DNA from: Cernens ardua
GTDB lineage: Bacteria; Pseudomonadota; Gammaproteobacteria; Pseudomonadales; Halomonadaceae
Assembly: GCF_051251085.1 (NCBI RefSeq)
Contig: NZ_JBPCZH010000005.1
Span: 62,001-126,000 of the forward strand
Direction of reading: 5' to 3'
Length of the DNA stretch: 64,000 nt
Made by a program: the position numbers and the translations under genes. This document shows, one piece after another, positions 17,972 through 27,092 of the stretch. The notes under the pieces were generated by a model. The model made no database searches, was not told the origin of the DNA, and saw nothing but the letters and a program-made list of their open reading frames with translations. Positions within the stretch are counted from its first letter, which is position 1, and each line of letters starts with the position of its first letter.

Positions 17972-18243
17972 ATGGGTACCCCTTGTTTCGGTAAATGAAG
18001 AAACGCGCCAACGTTTGCCCTTGGCGTATCTTTGCTCACCCATATGTGGGCAAATCAGCTGTCAGCGAGTTTCTGTGTTCGTCTTCTTATTAACTTGTAT
18101 CAGCGCCAAGCGAATTCAACCCCCTCTTGCTTATTTTATAGCCTACTTTTTAACGCCTGCTTTTGTTGAATGAGCCGGCGCGGGTTTTCTAAAGGGGACT
18201 CGGCCCTGATGTGCAGTCTGTCTTCACCCGGCAGGAAGAGAGG

Positions 18244-18651
18244 TTATATAAGCCGGCCAAGCAAATTGTTGAGTTGTTCCTGTTCCTGTTTTGAAAGCTT
18301 ATCGAGGAAAAGTTGATCAATGTATCGAGCAACAGGTTTTGTCTCGTCTAATGCCTGTTTTCCTTCGTGAGTGAGGTGCACATAACTTTTCCGCCTGTCC
18401 ATCTCATCTTTTACCCGATAAATCAGCTGACGTGCTTCCAGACGCCGTATGAGATCTGTCAGCGTCGCTTTGGTGACAACAGCCGGCTCTTGCAGGAGTG
18501 ATTGTTCGACGCCATCGTTCTCTTCGATGGCAATCAATAAAGAAAATTGAGGTTTTGTCATATCCGGCAAGTGTTTATGCCACATGGCGGTGTGCGCCTG
18601 TATCAGACGTCTGATCTGATGGAAGGGGGTATGTTCCAGCATAGTGCGCAT
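18244..18651 (-). CDS. MarR-family transcriptional regulator
   Basis: Winged-helix repressor of 135 residues. The helix-turn-helix lies in AVVTKATLTDLIRRLEARQLI (about 58-78) and the wing in RVKDEMDRRKSYVHLTHEG with the family's conserved DRR. N- and C-terminal helices would form the dimer interface. It is divergent from the vdcC/vdcD decarboxylase genes with a 14-bp palindrome between, so it most likely represses that operon and responds to its phenolic acid substrate, as MarR-type regulators do for phenolic acid decarboxylases. The inducer is inference. Confidence 0.88.
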   Translation of the reverse strand: MRTMLEHTPFHQIRRLIQAHTAMWHKHLPDMTKPQFSLLIAIEENDGVEQSLLQEPAVVTKATLTDLIRRLEARQLIYRVKDEMDRRKSYVHLTHEGKQALDETKPVARYIDQLFLDKLSKQEQEQLNNLLGRLI

Positions 18652-18789
18652 GCTTCCGATTAGCGAAAGAGTAATATTGTCATCATTGTTTCAAATAACA
18701 GGTAACAGGGGAGAGTGTACTGCTGTCTCTACCGTTTGTGGACATCTTATCCCTTTGGAGAGTAGACGTACGAATTGAAAAAGCATACT

Positions 18790-18803
18790 GTTCGTATACG
18801 AAC
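18790..18803. promoter_or_regulatory. Palindromic operator, likely for the MarR regulator
   Basis: GTTCGTATACGAAC is a perfect 14-bp palindrome in the marR-vdcC intergenic region. A matching half-site TACGAA occurs at 18769-18774, 28 bp upstream of the same half-site, and TTGAAA at 18775-18780 could be a -35 element just ahead of the palindrome. Confidence 0.7.
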
Positions 18804-18967
18804 TAAATAAACATCATAATCATCACTCACTGTTAATGCCCTTTTGTTTATCAGAACCGTTTTTGATGAATTTCGATGCCTTGAAGCTTTGAAATTCGTG
18901 CATCCATTCAGTTCTCTTGAGATCAACAGGCCTTTAGCAACCTGATAATTAAAGCGAGGACATCTCC

Positions 18968-20395
18968 ATGAGTTATGACAGTCTCCGGGATTATCTGACA
19001 GCGCTGGATGAAGAAGGGCAACTCCTTCGTATTGAAGAAGAGGTCAAGGCCGAGCCGGATCTTGCCGCCGCTGCGAATGCAACAGGGAGAATAGGTGAAG
19101 ATGCCCCCGCTCTCTATTTCAATCATATTGAAGGGTTCGAGAAAGCACAGGTGGCCTTGAATACGATCGGCTCCTGGAAAAATCACGCTATTGCCCTTGG
19201 TTTGCCGGCCAATACGTCTACCAAGGATCAGATATTCGAATTTATCAAACGTTGGGAAACCTTTCCTGTTGCGCCTGAATATCGCGAAAAGCCACCCTGG
19301 TCAGAAAATCAGCGTGAAGGGGACGATATCGATCTGTTCGATATTTTACCGCTTTTCCGCCTGAATGATGGCGATGGTGGATTTTATCTCGACAAGGCAT
19401 GTGTTATTTCCCGTGACCCCACGGATCCAGAAAGTTTTGATAAACAAAATGTCGGTATATATCGGTTGGAGGTTAAAGGGAAACGTAAGCTTGGACTACA
19501 ACCTGTCCCCATGCATGACATTGCCTTGCATCTACACAAGGCAGAAGAGAGGGGAGAGGATCTGCCCATCGCGATCAGTTTGGGGAACGATCCCATCATT
19601 ACGCTGATGGGGGCTACTCCCCTTAAGTACGACCAATCCGAATATGAGATGGCGGGTGCACTTCGAGGTTCCAGCTATCCCATTGCCAAAGGGCCTCTTA
19701 CCGGTTTTGACGTGCCCTGGGGGTCAGAAGTGTTACTCGAAGGGGTTATAGAAGCACGCCAACGTGAAATAGAGGGGCCTTTCGGTGAGTTTACCGGCCA
19801 TTATTCAGGCGGCCGCCAAATGACAGTGGTGCGTATTGACCGCGTATCATTTAGAACCCATCCAATTTTTGAGTCGCTCTATCTGGGAATGCCCTGGACA
19901 GAGATCGACTATTTGATGGGGCCAGCCACCTGTGTTCCTTTATATCAGCAACTGAAAGCCGAGTTTCCAGAGGTACAGGCTGTCAATGCCATGTACACCC
20001 ATGGCCTGTTAGCCATTATTTCAACCAGGAAACGGTATGGTGGATTTGCTCGCGCAGTGGGGCTGCGAGCGATGACAACACCTCATGGGCTAGGGTACGT
20101 AAAAATGGTCATTATGGTGGATGAGGATGTTGATCCTTTCAATCTGCCGCAAGTGATGTGGGCCTTGTCCTCAAAAGTAAACCCGGCGGGTGATTTGGTT
20201 CAGCTACCCAATATGTCTGTTCTGGAATTGGACCCCGGTTCCAGTCCGGCCGGGATTACCGACAAATTGGTGATCGATGCCACCACACCTGTGGCACCTG
20301 ACAATCGTGGTCACTATAGCCAACCGGTCCACGACTTGCCTGAAACGTCCCAATGGGTTGAAAAACTGACGCGTATGATGGCGAATAAGGGATAA
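18968..20395 (+). CDS. vdcC: Non-oxidative hydroxyarylic acid decarboxylase, UbiD-family subunit C
   Basis: UbiD-family reversible decarboxylase of 475 residues using prenylated FMN, of the VdcC/ShdC/EcdC type that decarboxylates hydroxybenzoic or vanillic-type acids. The catalytic glutamates are in EGPFGEF (about 268-274) and the arginine contacting prFMN is probably in VGIYRLEVKG. Length equals that of characterised C subunits. It is followed 14 bp later by the D subunit, a pairing diagnostic for this group and not seen with ubiquinone-pathway UbiD. Upstream lie a MarR gene and its operator. The B subunit (UbiX-like flavin prenyltransferase) is not adjacent, so prFMN must come from a UbiX encoded elsewhere. 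Confidence 0.92.
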   Translation: MSYDSLRDYLTALDEEGQLLRIEEEVKAEPDLAAAANATGRIGEDAPALYFNHIEGFEKAQVALNTIGSWKNHAIALGLPANTSTKDQIFEFIKRWETFPVAPEYREKPPWSENQREGDDIDLFDILPLFRLNDGDGGFYLDKACVISRDPTDPESFDKQNVGIYRLEVKGKRKLGLQPVPMHDIALHLHKAEERGEDLPIAISLGNDPIITLMGATPLKYDQSEYEMAGALRGSSYPIAKGPLTGFDVPWGSEVLLEGVIEARQREIEGPFGEFTGHYSGGRQMTVVRIDRVSFRTHPIFESLYLGMPWTEIDYLMGPATCVPLYQQLKAEFPEVQAVNAMYTHGLLAIISTRKRYGGFARAVGLRAMTTPHGLGYVKMVIMVDEDVDPFNLPQVMWALSSKVNPAGDLVQLPNMSVLELDPGSSPAGITDKLVIDATTPVAPDNRGHYSQPVHDLPETSQWVEKLTRMMANKG

Positions 20396-20408
20396 GGAGG
20401 AAGATATA

Positions 20409-20633
20409 ATGCAGTGTCCACGTTGTGGTGATCATACAATAGAAGTATTGGCCGTTTCCCCCGTTAAAAATGTGTGGGAAGTTTATCAATGTCAACGTTG
20501 CCTTTATACGTGGCGTTCAACAGAGCCTGAACGGCGGACTTCGCGGGAGCATTATCCTGAAGAGTTCAAAATGACACAGGCGGATATTGATAATGCCCCG
20601 ATAGTCCCATCCATTCCTTCACTTCTTCCTTAA
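20409..20633 (+). CDS. vdcD: Hydroxyarylic acid decarboxylase small subunit D
   Basis: Small protein of 74 residues of the VdcD/ShdD/EcdD family. Two CxxC pairs, CPRC near the start and CQRC at about residues 28-31, suggest a zinc knuckle; the family signature YTWRSTEPERRTSREHYPE is intact, followed by MTQADIDNAP and VPSIPSLLP. It is required with the C subunit in known systems, though its chemical role is not settled. Ribosome site AAGGAGG in the short gap after vdcC. Same operon. Confidence 0.92.
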   Translation: MQCPRCGDHTIEVLAVSPVKNVWEVYQCQRCLYTWRSTEPERRTSREHYPEEFKMTQADIDNAPIVPSIPSLLP

Positions 20634-20648
20634 CGCTCTTTCTTCTCA

Positions 20649-20696
20649 GGATGAAATCAATCTGTTTCCGGGTTGATTTCATCCTTCTTGTTTTCT
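20649..20696 (+). terminator. Terminator after vdcD
   Basis: GGATGAAATCAA and TTGATTTCATCC form a perfect 12-bp stem, followed by TTCTTGTTTTC. The T-run is interrupted but the stem is strong. Confidence 0.72.
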
Positions 20697-20798
20697 TCTC
20701 TGGCGCAAGTCGGGTCTGCGCGCATAAAATAGTCTCTTTCAGATGGTTGCTCCATTGGAGTAGCTACATCGCACGATCTACAGTTTTGGATATATGTT

Positions 20799-21860
20799 AT
20801 GCGTTGGCAGGCAAGTGATGACTATGCTGCTGTCCCCATGCGTTCAGTCGGGCCGGTAAAAATCAAGGGAACCGAGGTAAATGCTGAGTTGCCACTCCCC
20901 ATGGCAACCTACGAGACACCTCTTTGGCATTCCACCCATCGTGGAGCACTGGCCTGTAACAAGGCGGGCGGCATCAATGCAGTCGTAATGGATGACCGCA
21001 TGACGCGCTCCGTCCTGCTTGAAGCGCCTGATATTATTGCTGCCCAACGCTTTGTTCAGGCACTTCCGGGTTATCGGCCTGACCTTGAAAAGGCAGTGGG
21101 GGAAACCAGCCGTTTTGCACGTTTGCTGGATATCCACACACAAGTAGTGGGAACGCTGATTTATATTCGTTTCGAATATCAGACAGGCGATGCCTCGGGC
21201 CATAACATGGCGACACTGGCATCCGATAATCTGATGAAATGGCTACTTGCGCGCCATAGTGAGCTTGGCTACGTCACGGTATCTGGCAACTATTGCTGTG
21301 ATAAAAAGAATTCTGCCGTCAACGGCATTCTGGGGCGTGGCAAATACGTCATCGTGGATGTCTTGCTACCCAAAAGTACGGTGAAGCGTATTCTCAAGGC
21401 TGAACCTGAAGCCATAGTTAATCTAAACATCAAGAAGAACCTTATTGGTAGTATTATCTCCGGTGGTGTTCGTACAGCCAATGCTCACGTTGCCAATATG
21501 CTGTTGGGCTATTACCTGGCAACGGGGCAGGATGCCGCCAATATAGTGGAAGGATCACAGAGTATTGTGCATGCAGAAATGCGTGGTGAGGATCTGTACT
21601 TCTCCGTGACGCTCCCCAATCTGATCGTCGGTTCTGTGGGAAATGGCAAAGGGCTGGATTTCGTTCAGCATAATCTGGAAGCGCTTGGATGTACTGATCG
21701 TGATGTGGCGCCCGGCACCAATGCCAAACGATTGGCAGTCGGTGCGGCTGCCTGTGTACTCTGTGGTGAACTCTCCTTGTTGGCCGCGCAGTCAGTCCCC
21801 GGTGAGTTAATGAACAGCCATGTACAGTTGGAAAGAAAGTCCCCAGAGAAGGGCGAGTGA
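20799..21860 (+). CDS. mvaA: Hydroxymethylglutaryl-CoA reductase
   Basis: Reduces HMG-CoA to mevalonate, the committed step of the mevalonate pathway; cytoplasmic, 353 residues. Catalytic residues can be placed: Glu39 in YETPLWHSTHRGA, Asp in GDASGHNM (near 131), Lys in CCDKKNSAVNGI (near 169) and the late His in NSHVQLERK. The motif GDASGHNM resembles the DAMGMN cofactor motif of class I enzymes with substitutions. No membrane segment. Ribosome site is weak. HMG-CoA synthase follows 18 bp later, so the two form an upper mevalonate operon. Gammaproteobacteria normally use the MEP route, so this pair is unexpected. Confidence 0.9.
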   Translation: MRWQASDDYAAVPMRSVGPVKIKGTEVNAELPLPMATYETPLWHSTHRGALACNKAGGINAVVMDDRMTRSVLLEAPDIIAAQRFVQALPGYRPDLEKAVGETSRFARLLDIHTQVVGTLIYIRFEYQTGDASGHNMATLASDNLMKWLLARHSELGYVTVSGNYCCDKKNSAVNGILGRGKYVIVDVLLPKSTVKRILKAEPEAIVNLNIKKNLIGSIISGGVRTANAHVANMLLGYYLATGQDAANIVEGSQSIVHAEMRGEDLYFSVTLPNLIVGSVGNGKGLDFVQHNLEALGCTDRDVAPGTNAKRLAVGAAACVLCGELSLLAAQSVPGELMNSHVQLERKSPEKGE

Positions 21861-21878
21861 AGACAAGGAAAACAGGTT

Positions 21879-23054
21879 ATGAAACTAGGTATTGAAGGCA
21901 TGGCATTTGCCACGTCGCGCTATTCACTCGAACTCTCGGCATTGGCTGAAGCCCGGGGAATTGACCCGCGCAAATACGCAGTAGGGCTGGGCATTGATGC
22001 CATGTCGGTTGCTCCTCCCGATGAAGATATCATCACGCTTGGCGCCGCAGCAGCTGAAAAAGCGCTTGAAGGCATTGATCGGGAACAGATCGAAATGGTG
22101 CTGTTCGCGACTGAATCAGGCGTTGATCAATCGAAGGCTGCCAGTACTTTCGTACATGGATTACTGGGTTTGCCACGCCGTTGTCGGGTGATGGAACTCA
22201 AGCAGGCCTGCTATGCGGGAACGTTTTCCATGCAGTTGGCTCTTCCTTTTCTGATGATGAACCCAGACAAGAAAGTGTTGGTCATCGCCTCGGATATCGC
22301 CCGCTATGGGCTGGGCACCCCGGGGGAGCCCTCTCAGGGCTGTGCGGCTGTTGCGCTCGTACTCTCTGCTCAACCCCGTTTGATCGAATTCGATCGTGAA
22401 TACGGTGTGGCTACCGATAATGTCATGGACTTCTGGCGTCCAAATTATTCGGATACCGCTTTTGTGGAAGGTAAGTACTCTTCACGGCTCTACCTGCAGA
22501 TTCTGGAAGAAGTCTGGCAGCAGTACACAGAACAATCAGGCCGCTCTTTCGATGATATCCGCCACTTCTGCTATCACACGCCTGTACCTAAACTGGTCGA
22601 GAAAGCACATCAGAGCCTTGCTTCTTTGGCTGATAAGGGGCGAATCGATAAGGCGACCATGGAAGCTCAGCTGGGAGGCTCCCTGGATTATGGTCGTCAG
22701 CTGGGTAACAGTTATACGGCCACTCTGTTCATTGGGTTATGTGCCGTGCTGGACAAGAATGATGATCTGACAGGTGAACGTATAGGCTTCTATAGCTATG
22801 GTTCAGGCTGTATTGGTGAGTTCTTTACGGGTACGGTTCTTCCTGGGTATCAAGAGTATCTCCACACGGATTATCATCGCCGTCAAATCGATGAACGTGA
22901 GGTCATCGATGTGCCTACCTATGAAACATTCTTTGAAGCGCCGCGGTACGACATATCAGGTGACATCTCTATCCCGACGCATGCTACTGGCCCATTCCGT
23001 TTTGCGGGAACGGAACAGCATCGGCGGATTTATCAGCGTGTCACTGATGAATGA
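21879..23054 (+). CDS. mvaS: Hydroxymethylglutaryl-CoA synthase
   Basis: Condenses acetyl-CoA with acetoacetyl-CoA to HMG-CoA; 391 residues with the thiolase fold. The catalytic triad is visible: Glu in FATESGVDQSKA (near 77), acyl-accepting Cys in ELKQACYAGTFSM (near 110) and His in CYHTPVPK (near 231). GNSYTATLFIGL and the late YSYGSGCIGEFF also match bacterial MvaS. Operon with mvaA; no mevalonate kinase genes are in the window. Function therefore depends on distant genes or on another use of mevalonate. Confidence 0.92.
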   Translation: MKLGIEGMAFATSRYSLELSALAEARGIDPRKYAVGLGIDAMSVAPPDEDIITLGAAAAEKALEGIDREQIEMVLFATESGVDQSKAASTFVHGLLGLPRRCRVMELKQACYAGTFSMQLALPFLMMNPDKKVLVIASDIARYGLGTPGEPSQGCAAVALVLSAQPRLIEFDREYGVATDNVMDFWRPNYSDTAFVEGKYSSRLYLQILEEVWQQYTEQSGRSFDDIRHFCYHTPVPKLVEKAHQSLASLADKGRIDKATMEAQLGGSLDYGRQLGNSYTATLFIGLCAVLDKNDDLTGERIGFYSYGSGCIGEFFTGTVLPGYQEYLHTDYHRRQIDEREVIDVPTYETFFEAPRYDISGDISIPTHATGPFRFAGTEQHRRIYQRVTDE

Positions 23055-23300
23055 TGCTCGAATGTGGGCGGTTAACAGTGCTTGCAGTGAGTACGGAGGT
23101 AAACCCATATTCACATGCAAATCATCATTGGCATGACAGCCCCATTGGGCTTGGACACACTATCTGGCACTTGAATAAAGGTTGACCAAAAAGTGGCTAT
23201 AAAAGGCGCGCTCAAAGTACGACTACGCCTTTAAAGCAGGGCTGGCGCTTGTTGGTCACTGTTGTCAGCCACGTCGTCGGGTGATATGCAGCGGTAGGTA

Positions 23301-24197
23301 TCAGGCAAAAGGGGGCAGGGCTGGTAGCCCTTTTTGCTGGATTCTTTGTACCAGCCACGTGCCTGCCGGGCCAAGCCCTCGCTGTCGATGCCAGCCGACT
23401 TCCAGCTCAATACTCTTTTCGATTCCCGGCGCACCGGGTGTGGCCAGATAAGGGTACGTGGGGGAGGAGGCTATAACGTGATCCGACATCATCGCCCAGC
23501 CTACACCATGCTTGACCAGCTCCAGCATGGCGAAATGGCTCTCTACCCACCAAAGGTCGCTTGAGATTCTCTCGCTATAGTGCAATGTACGCCTCCCGCG
23601 GGTGGCGACGATCAATTGTCGAAAGTGGGTGAGACGCTCATAGTCCACGGTGTGTTGCGCAAGTGGATGATTCTTCGCACAGACCAGTTTCAGTGGCACC
23701 AGGCCCACCCGGCGTGTTTCGATAACATCACCACTCTTGCCTTGTGGGCGCCACAGCACACCAATGTCCGCTTCCCCTTGCAAGATCATGTCACTGACAT
23801 CGTCGAGTAGTGGAAAGAGCAACGTTACTTCAACACTGGGAAATTCCTGCGCAAACTCCGCCAGCAACCCTCCAATCAAATGTTCTGGATAAAATTCATC
23901 CAGCGCGACCTTTATTTGTGCTTCGACCCCTTGATCCAGCCTGTATGCGACACCCTGAAAATGCTCACGTTGCATTATTACCCGATGCGCTTCTTGCAAC
24001 ATACGCGTGCCTGATGCGGTCAATTGGGGGGTACGGCCGCTGCGGTCGAAAAGCTCAAAACCCAGCTCTATTTCCAGATGCGAAATTTGAGTACTGACAT
24101 AGGATTGAGCACGTCCCATTTTTCTGGCAGCTGCCGAAAAAGAGCCACATTCCGCCGCGATGGTAAACGTATGAAGTTGTTCAAAGGTGAGGTTCAT
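23301..24197 (-). CDS. LysR-family transcriptional regulator
   Basis: LysR-type regulator of 298 residues. N-terminal winged helix FEQLHTFTIAAECGSFSAAARKMGRAQSYVSTQISHLE (described by its parts FSAAARKM and SYVSTQISHLE, residues about 20-40), then a periplasmic-binding-protein-like effector domain from about residue 90. Divergent from a PACE efflux gene, with a T-N11-A palindrome between, which fits the AceR/AceI arrangement in which a LysR regulator induces the pump on exposure to a biocide or diamine. That link is by context. Confidence 0.88.
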   Translation of the reverse strand: MNLTFEQLHTFTIAAECGSFSAAARKMGRAQSYVSTQISHLEIELGFELFDRSGRTPQLTASGTRMLQEAHRVIMQREHFQGVAYRLDQGVEAQIKVALDEFYPEHLIGGLLAEFAQEFPSVEVTLLFPLLDDVSDMILQGEADIGVLWRPQGKSGDVIETRRVGLVPLKLVCAKNHPLAQHTVDYERLTHFRQLIVATRGRRTLHYSERISSDLWWVESHFAMLELVKHGVGWAMMSDHVIASSPTYPYLATPGAPGIEKSIELEVGWHRQRGLGPAGTWLVQRIQQKGLPALPPFA

Positions 24198-24328
24198 GGT
24201 GCTTTTTCATGAGTGGCGCGATCAGTAGGAAACCCCGGTTGATGAGAACATTTTTGATGGGTCCCTACGTTTGTATAGCGGTGCATCTAGTTGTTCGCGT
24301 CAATATTGGGTCTTGTGATTCTCAATGT

Positions 24329-24343
24329 ATCTCAAAATGAGAT
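24329..24343. promoter_or_regulatory. LysR box (T-N11-A palindrome)
   Basis: ATCTCAAAATGAGAT is a perfect 6-3-6 palindrome containing T-N11-A, midway between the lysR start at 24197 and the PACE gene start at 24476. A further half-site ATCTCAT lies near 24360. Confidence 0.72.
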
Positions 24344-24475
24344 GGATACAAACTTTTTATATCTCATTTCTTGTAGCAAAGTGCTTTTCAATCAGTGTTG
24401 CCACAGAGGTTTTGCTCTTGGGTAACAAAAGCAGCCTCTCTATTTTTGGCATGAATTTTGAGAAGGAGTCGTGTT

Positions 24476-24889
24476 ATGCGTACCATGGCAGACCGCTTGC
24501 GGCATGCGATCCTGTTTGAAATATTCGGTTTGGTTCTGGTTGTGCTTTTTGGCCCTCTTTTGTTTGGAATAAGCGTAGAGCACATGGGCGTCGTCGCGAT
24601 CATCAGTATCATCGTCGCCGCAGGTTGGAATTATATCTACAACCTTGTCTTCGATATGATGCTCAAGCATTATCAGCATAGCGTTCACAAAAAACTGTGG
24701 CAGCGCATTATTCATGCTGTCTTGTTTGAGCTTGGCCTTTTGGTGATTCTGCAGCCCCTCATTGCGTACTACTTGGGACAGAGCATGTTTGGGACGTTGT
24801 GGCTTACATTTTCCCTGGCTGTGTTTTATATGGTCTATGGTTTTGTGTACAACCTGATCTATGATCGTGTTTTCCCGGTCGTGGAGTAG
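24476..24889 (+). CDS. PACE-family multidrug/biocide efflux transporter
   Basis: Proteobacterial antimicrobial compound efflux protein of 137 residues with four membrane helices made of two tandem transmembrane-pair domains. The four family motifs are visible: RLRHAILFE in helix 1, WNYIYNLVFD in helix 2, RIIHAVLFE in helix 3 and YGFVYNLIYD in helix 4. Glu in the first motif is the residue implicated in proton coupling in AceI. AAGGAG precedes the ATG at 24476. Substrates of the family include chlorhexidine and short diamines; which applies here is unknown. Confidence 0.92.
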   Translation: MRTMADRLRHAILFEIFGLVLVVLFGPLLFGISVEHMGVVAIISIIVAAGWNYIYNLVFDMMLKHYQHSVHKKLWQRIIHAVLFELGLLVILQPLIAYYLGQSMFGTLWLTFSLAVFYMVYGFVYNLIYDRVFPVVE

Positions 24890-25136
24890 TGCTTACGCCT
24901 CCTGGCGCATACTGGTGGGCTATGTCACCTATTCGCTCATCAGCACATGCTCGGCGCGCTATGAGTGGACAATGATTTTCATCAGACCGAAACTGTTGTC
25001 GATAAATGTAATTTGCGCCAAATAGATTTCAGTCATGATGTATAATATTGCTATAGTGGGTGCAGGTTGAATGAATAACCAACGCGGACCAGCCATTTAT
25101 GGCATGTCCGTTTTTGATTGATCTATGGAGGGAATC

Positions 25137-25364
25137 ATGATTCTTAATATCATTATCGGCATCATCATCGGATTGGTGGGCGGTTATTTCACACGTGGCG
25201 GCATTTCAACTGAAAAAGGTCAAATCAGTGTCGTTCAAGCATTCATTGCAATCATCACGACAGCTTTTCTGACCGCTGCGTTCCTGTGGAGCGGATGGGC
25301 CGGTATTCTGGCAATCATTGAGCTGGTCGTAGGCTACATTATTGCCAAAAAACTGGCGTCTTAA
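25137..25364 (+). CDS. Small membrane protein, unknown function
   Basis: Not recognised. 75 residues, hydrophobic, with two or three predicted membrane segments: ILNIIIGIIIGLVGGYF at the start, AFIAIITTAFLTAAFLW in the middle and GILAIIELVVGYIIA at the end, and a basic C-terminal KK. GGAGGG lies just before the ATG at 25137, and a good terminator follows, which supports a real gene. TATAAT at 25040 could be its -10 element. It resembles small stress-related membrane proteins in size and make-up only. Confidence 0.7.
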   Translation: MILNIIIGIIIGLVGGYFTRGGISTEKGQISVVQAFIAIITTAFLTAAFLWSGWAGILAIIELVVGYIIAKKLAS

Positions 25365-25454
25365 GCGCCGGTCACACCCTGATGCTGATACCACAGGGAC
25401 GTTTATGACTTTCACAGCCAACGTTCATTGAGTGATCGCATTATTGGTTGATGA

Positions 25455-25494
25455 AAAACGGGGGAGTGATTTATTTCACTCCCCCGTTTTTATA
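25455..25494. terminator. Bidirectional terminator
   Basis: AAACGGGGGAGTGA and TCACTCCCCCGTTT form a near-perfect stem around a short TTTATT loop, with A- and T-runs outside. It separates the small membrane protein gene from the convergent MFS gene. Confidence 0.9.
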
Positions 25495-25575
25495 GGCTGG
25501 CTGTCCTTCAGAAGTGCATGTTCAGGGCGTGTCCACTACAGCTAACGATTGCTCTCACTGGCAGAATATATGGGG

Positions 25576-27048
25576 TTAACTCGTCATATCGACATCACTT
25601 TCAGTCGGTTCAAACTTGACCACTAGCAAGAAAATGATCGGAATGATCGTTACCGGCGACACCACCCAAAACATATTCGTACCTATCGCAGCCTGCACCA
25701 TGGGAAGAACGAATAGTGCCACCCCCGCCGCAATGCAGGTGAAGGCGCGCGCGAAGCCAACACCCGTTGCGCGGATGCCCGTTGGGTATGAGAGCGTCGG
25801 ATATACCATCATCTGTGCACCAGGACCAAACCCCTCTGCGAATAACCACAACCCCAACAGGATCAATGCGATGATGGTTCCTGTTTGACTTTGAGGTTGC
25901 CCCACAATGGCCAATCCAATAAACGAGATAAACTGAAGGCCAAAGCCCACGATAGCGATTGATCGGGAGCGGCATTTCCATGCCAACCTCATCCCCAGAA
26001 AGGCGGCAGGTATACCGAATAGAGCCGTGAGCACCAACGAGGCTGTGATTGTTCCGAAGACGCCGACATGCAGAAATTCAGTCAGTCTCGAGGGCAGGAA
26101 AAAGTTGATCGCCGTATATTCGAAGGAGATACAAAAACTCATGACGGCCGCAACGATGGTTCTTTGCCGGTATGGCGGCTCAAACAACCGGTGTATTTCT
26201 ACCTTTCTGGTCGGGATCGCTGAATGGGTGTTGGCCTCTTTTGGATATCCGGTTTCTTCAAGAGTACGTCTGCCTATGGCCTCTTCATGCTGTGGTGCGG
26301 CATGGGCCTCTATTCCATAGGAATGGGTCAGAATATCAGCCGCTTTATTGAAATCTCCCTGGTTGGCGGCCCACAGAGGCGATTCGTTCATGAATTTGCT
26401 GCGGACTGAAATAATGATCAGTGCCGGGACTGCTCCGAAAATAAGTGAAGCACGCCACAACCAGTCAATATGTTGAGCGGGGAGTAAAAAATAAAAGCAG
26501 AAAATGACTAAAAAGCAGGTCGTTGCCGCCAAATACCACATGGGGTTCCATGCGGCTAACCTGGATGCCTTGTTCCCTTTTCCACTGAATTTGGAAAATT
26601 CAGCCAGATAAGACATCGCTACGGGTAAATCTATACCCACCCCCAGGCCCATCAGGAAGCGCGCGACAATCAGTACCCAGACATCTGGTGCAAGCCCGGC
26701 AGCAATGGCAGAGACCACAAAAAAGGCCATATCTGCCATGAAGATGGAGTAACGCCCGAATTTGTCTGTCAACCAGCCGCCCAGCAGATTACCCACAAAA
26801 GTACCGACCACAATCGCGGAAGCAACGATACCGGTTAATACGGGGCCAAGATGAAATTCCTTTGCGACATCCTGCAAACCATACGAAAGTGTCGTGAGAT
26901 CATAGGCATCCAGAAAAACGCCCCCCAAGGCCAGCAGGACAATCATTTTGGAGTAGTTGTTTCGTACGCCTCGTGAATTAATCAGATGGGCAACATCACT
27001 TGTTTTCGTGATAGGAATGGATGTCGCGGTCATGGGTATATCCGACAC
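25576..27048 (-). CDS. MFS transporter
   Basis: Secondary transporter of 490 residues with about 12 membrane segments. First-half motif GGWLTDKFGRYSIF between helices 2 and 3 and RFLMGLGVGIDLPVAMSYLAEF in helix 4 are typical of the sugar/metabolite porter group; a longer central loop (about 230-290) separates the halves. Start GTG 27048 has GAGAGG upstream; ATG 27033 is an alternative. It lies downstream of the two dehydrogenase genes, with a 379-bp gap, and may import a polyol or related acid for them. Substrate is unknown. Confidence 0.85.
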   Translation of the reverse strand: MSDIPMTATSIPITKTSDVAHLINSRGVRNNYSKMIVLLALGGVFLDAYDLTTLSYGLQDVAKEFHLGPVLTGIVASAIVVGTFVGNLLGGWLTDKFGRYSIFMADMAFFVVSAIAAGLAPDVWVLIVARFLMGLGVGIDLPVAMSYLAEFSKFSGKGNKASRLAAWNPMWYLAATTCFLVIFCFYFLLPAQHIDWLWRASLIFGAVPALIIISVRSKFMNESPLWAANQGDFNKAADILTHSYGIEAHAAPQHEEAIGRRTLEETGYPKEANTHSAIPTRKVEIHRLFEPPYRQRTIVAAVMSFCISFEYTAINFFLPSRLTEFLHVGVFGTITASLVLTALFGIPAAFLGMRLAWKCRSRSIAIVGFGLQFISFIGLAIVGQPQSQTGTIIALILLGLWLFAEGFGPGAQMMVYPTLSYPTGIRATGVGFARAFTCIAAGVALFVLPMVQAAIGTNMFWVVSPVTIIPIIFLLVVKFEPTESDVDMTS

Positions 27049-27059
27049 AACAAATAGCC

Positions 27060-27092
27060 TCTCATGAGATGAAATAAAGTTTCATTGTGAGA
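27060..27092. promoter_or_regulatory. Inverted repeat upstream of the MFS gene
   Basis: ATGAAATAAAGTTTCAT (27069-27085) is a palindrome around a central AAA-like core, nested within TCTCA/TGAGA arms at 27060-27092, just upstream of the start at 27048. Its position suggests an operator; the binding protein is not known. Confidence 0.5.
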
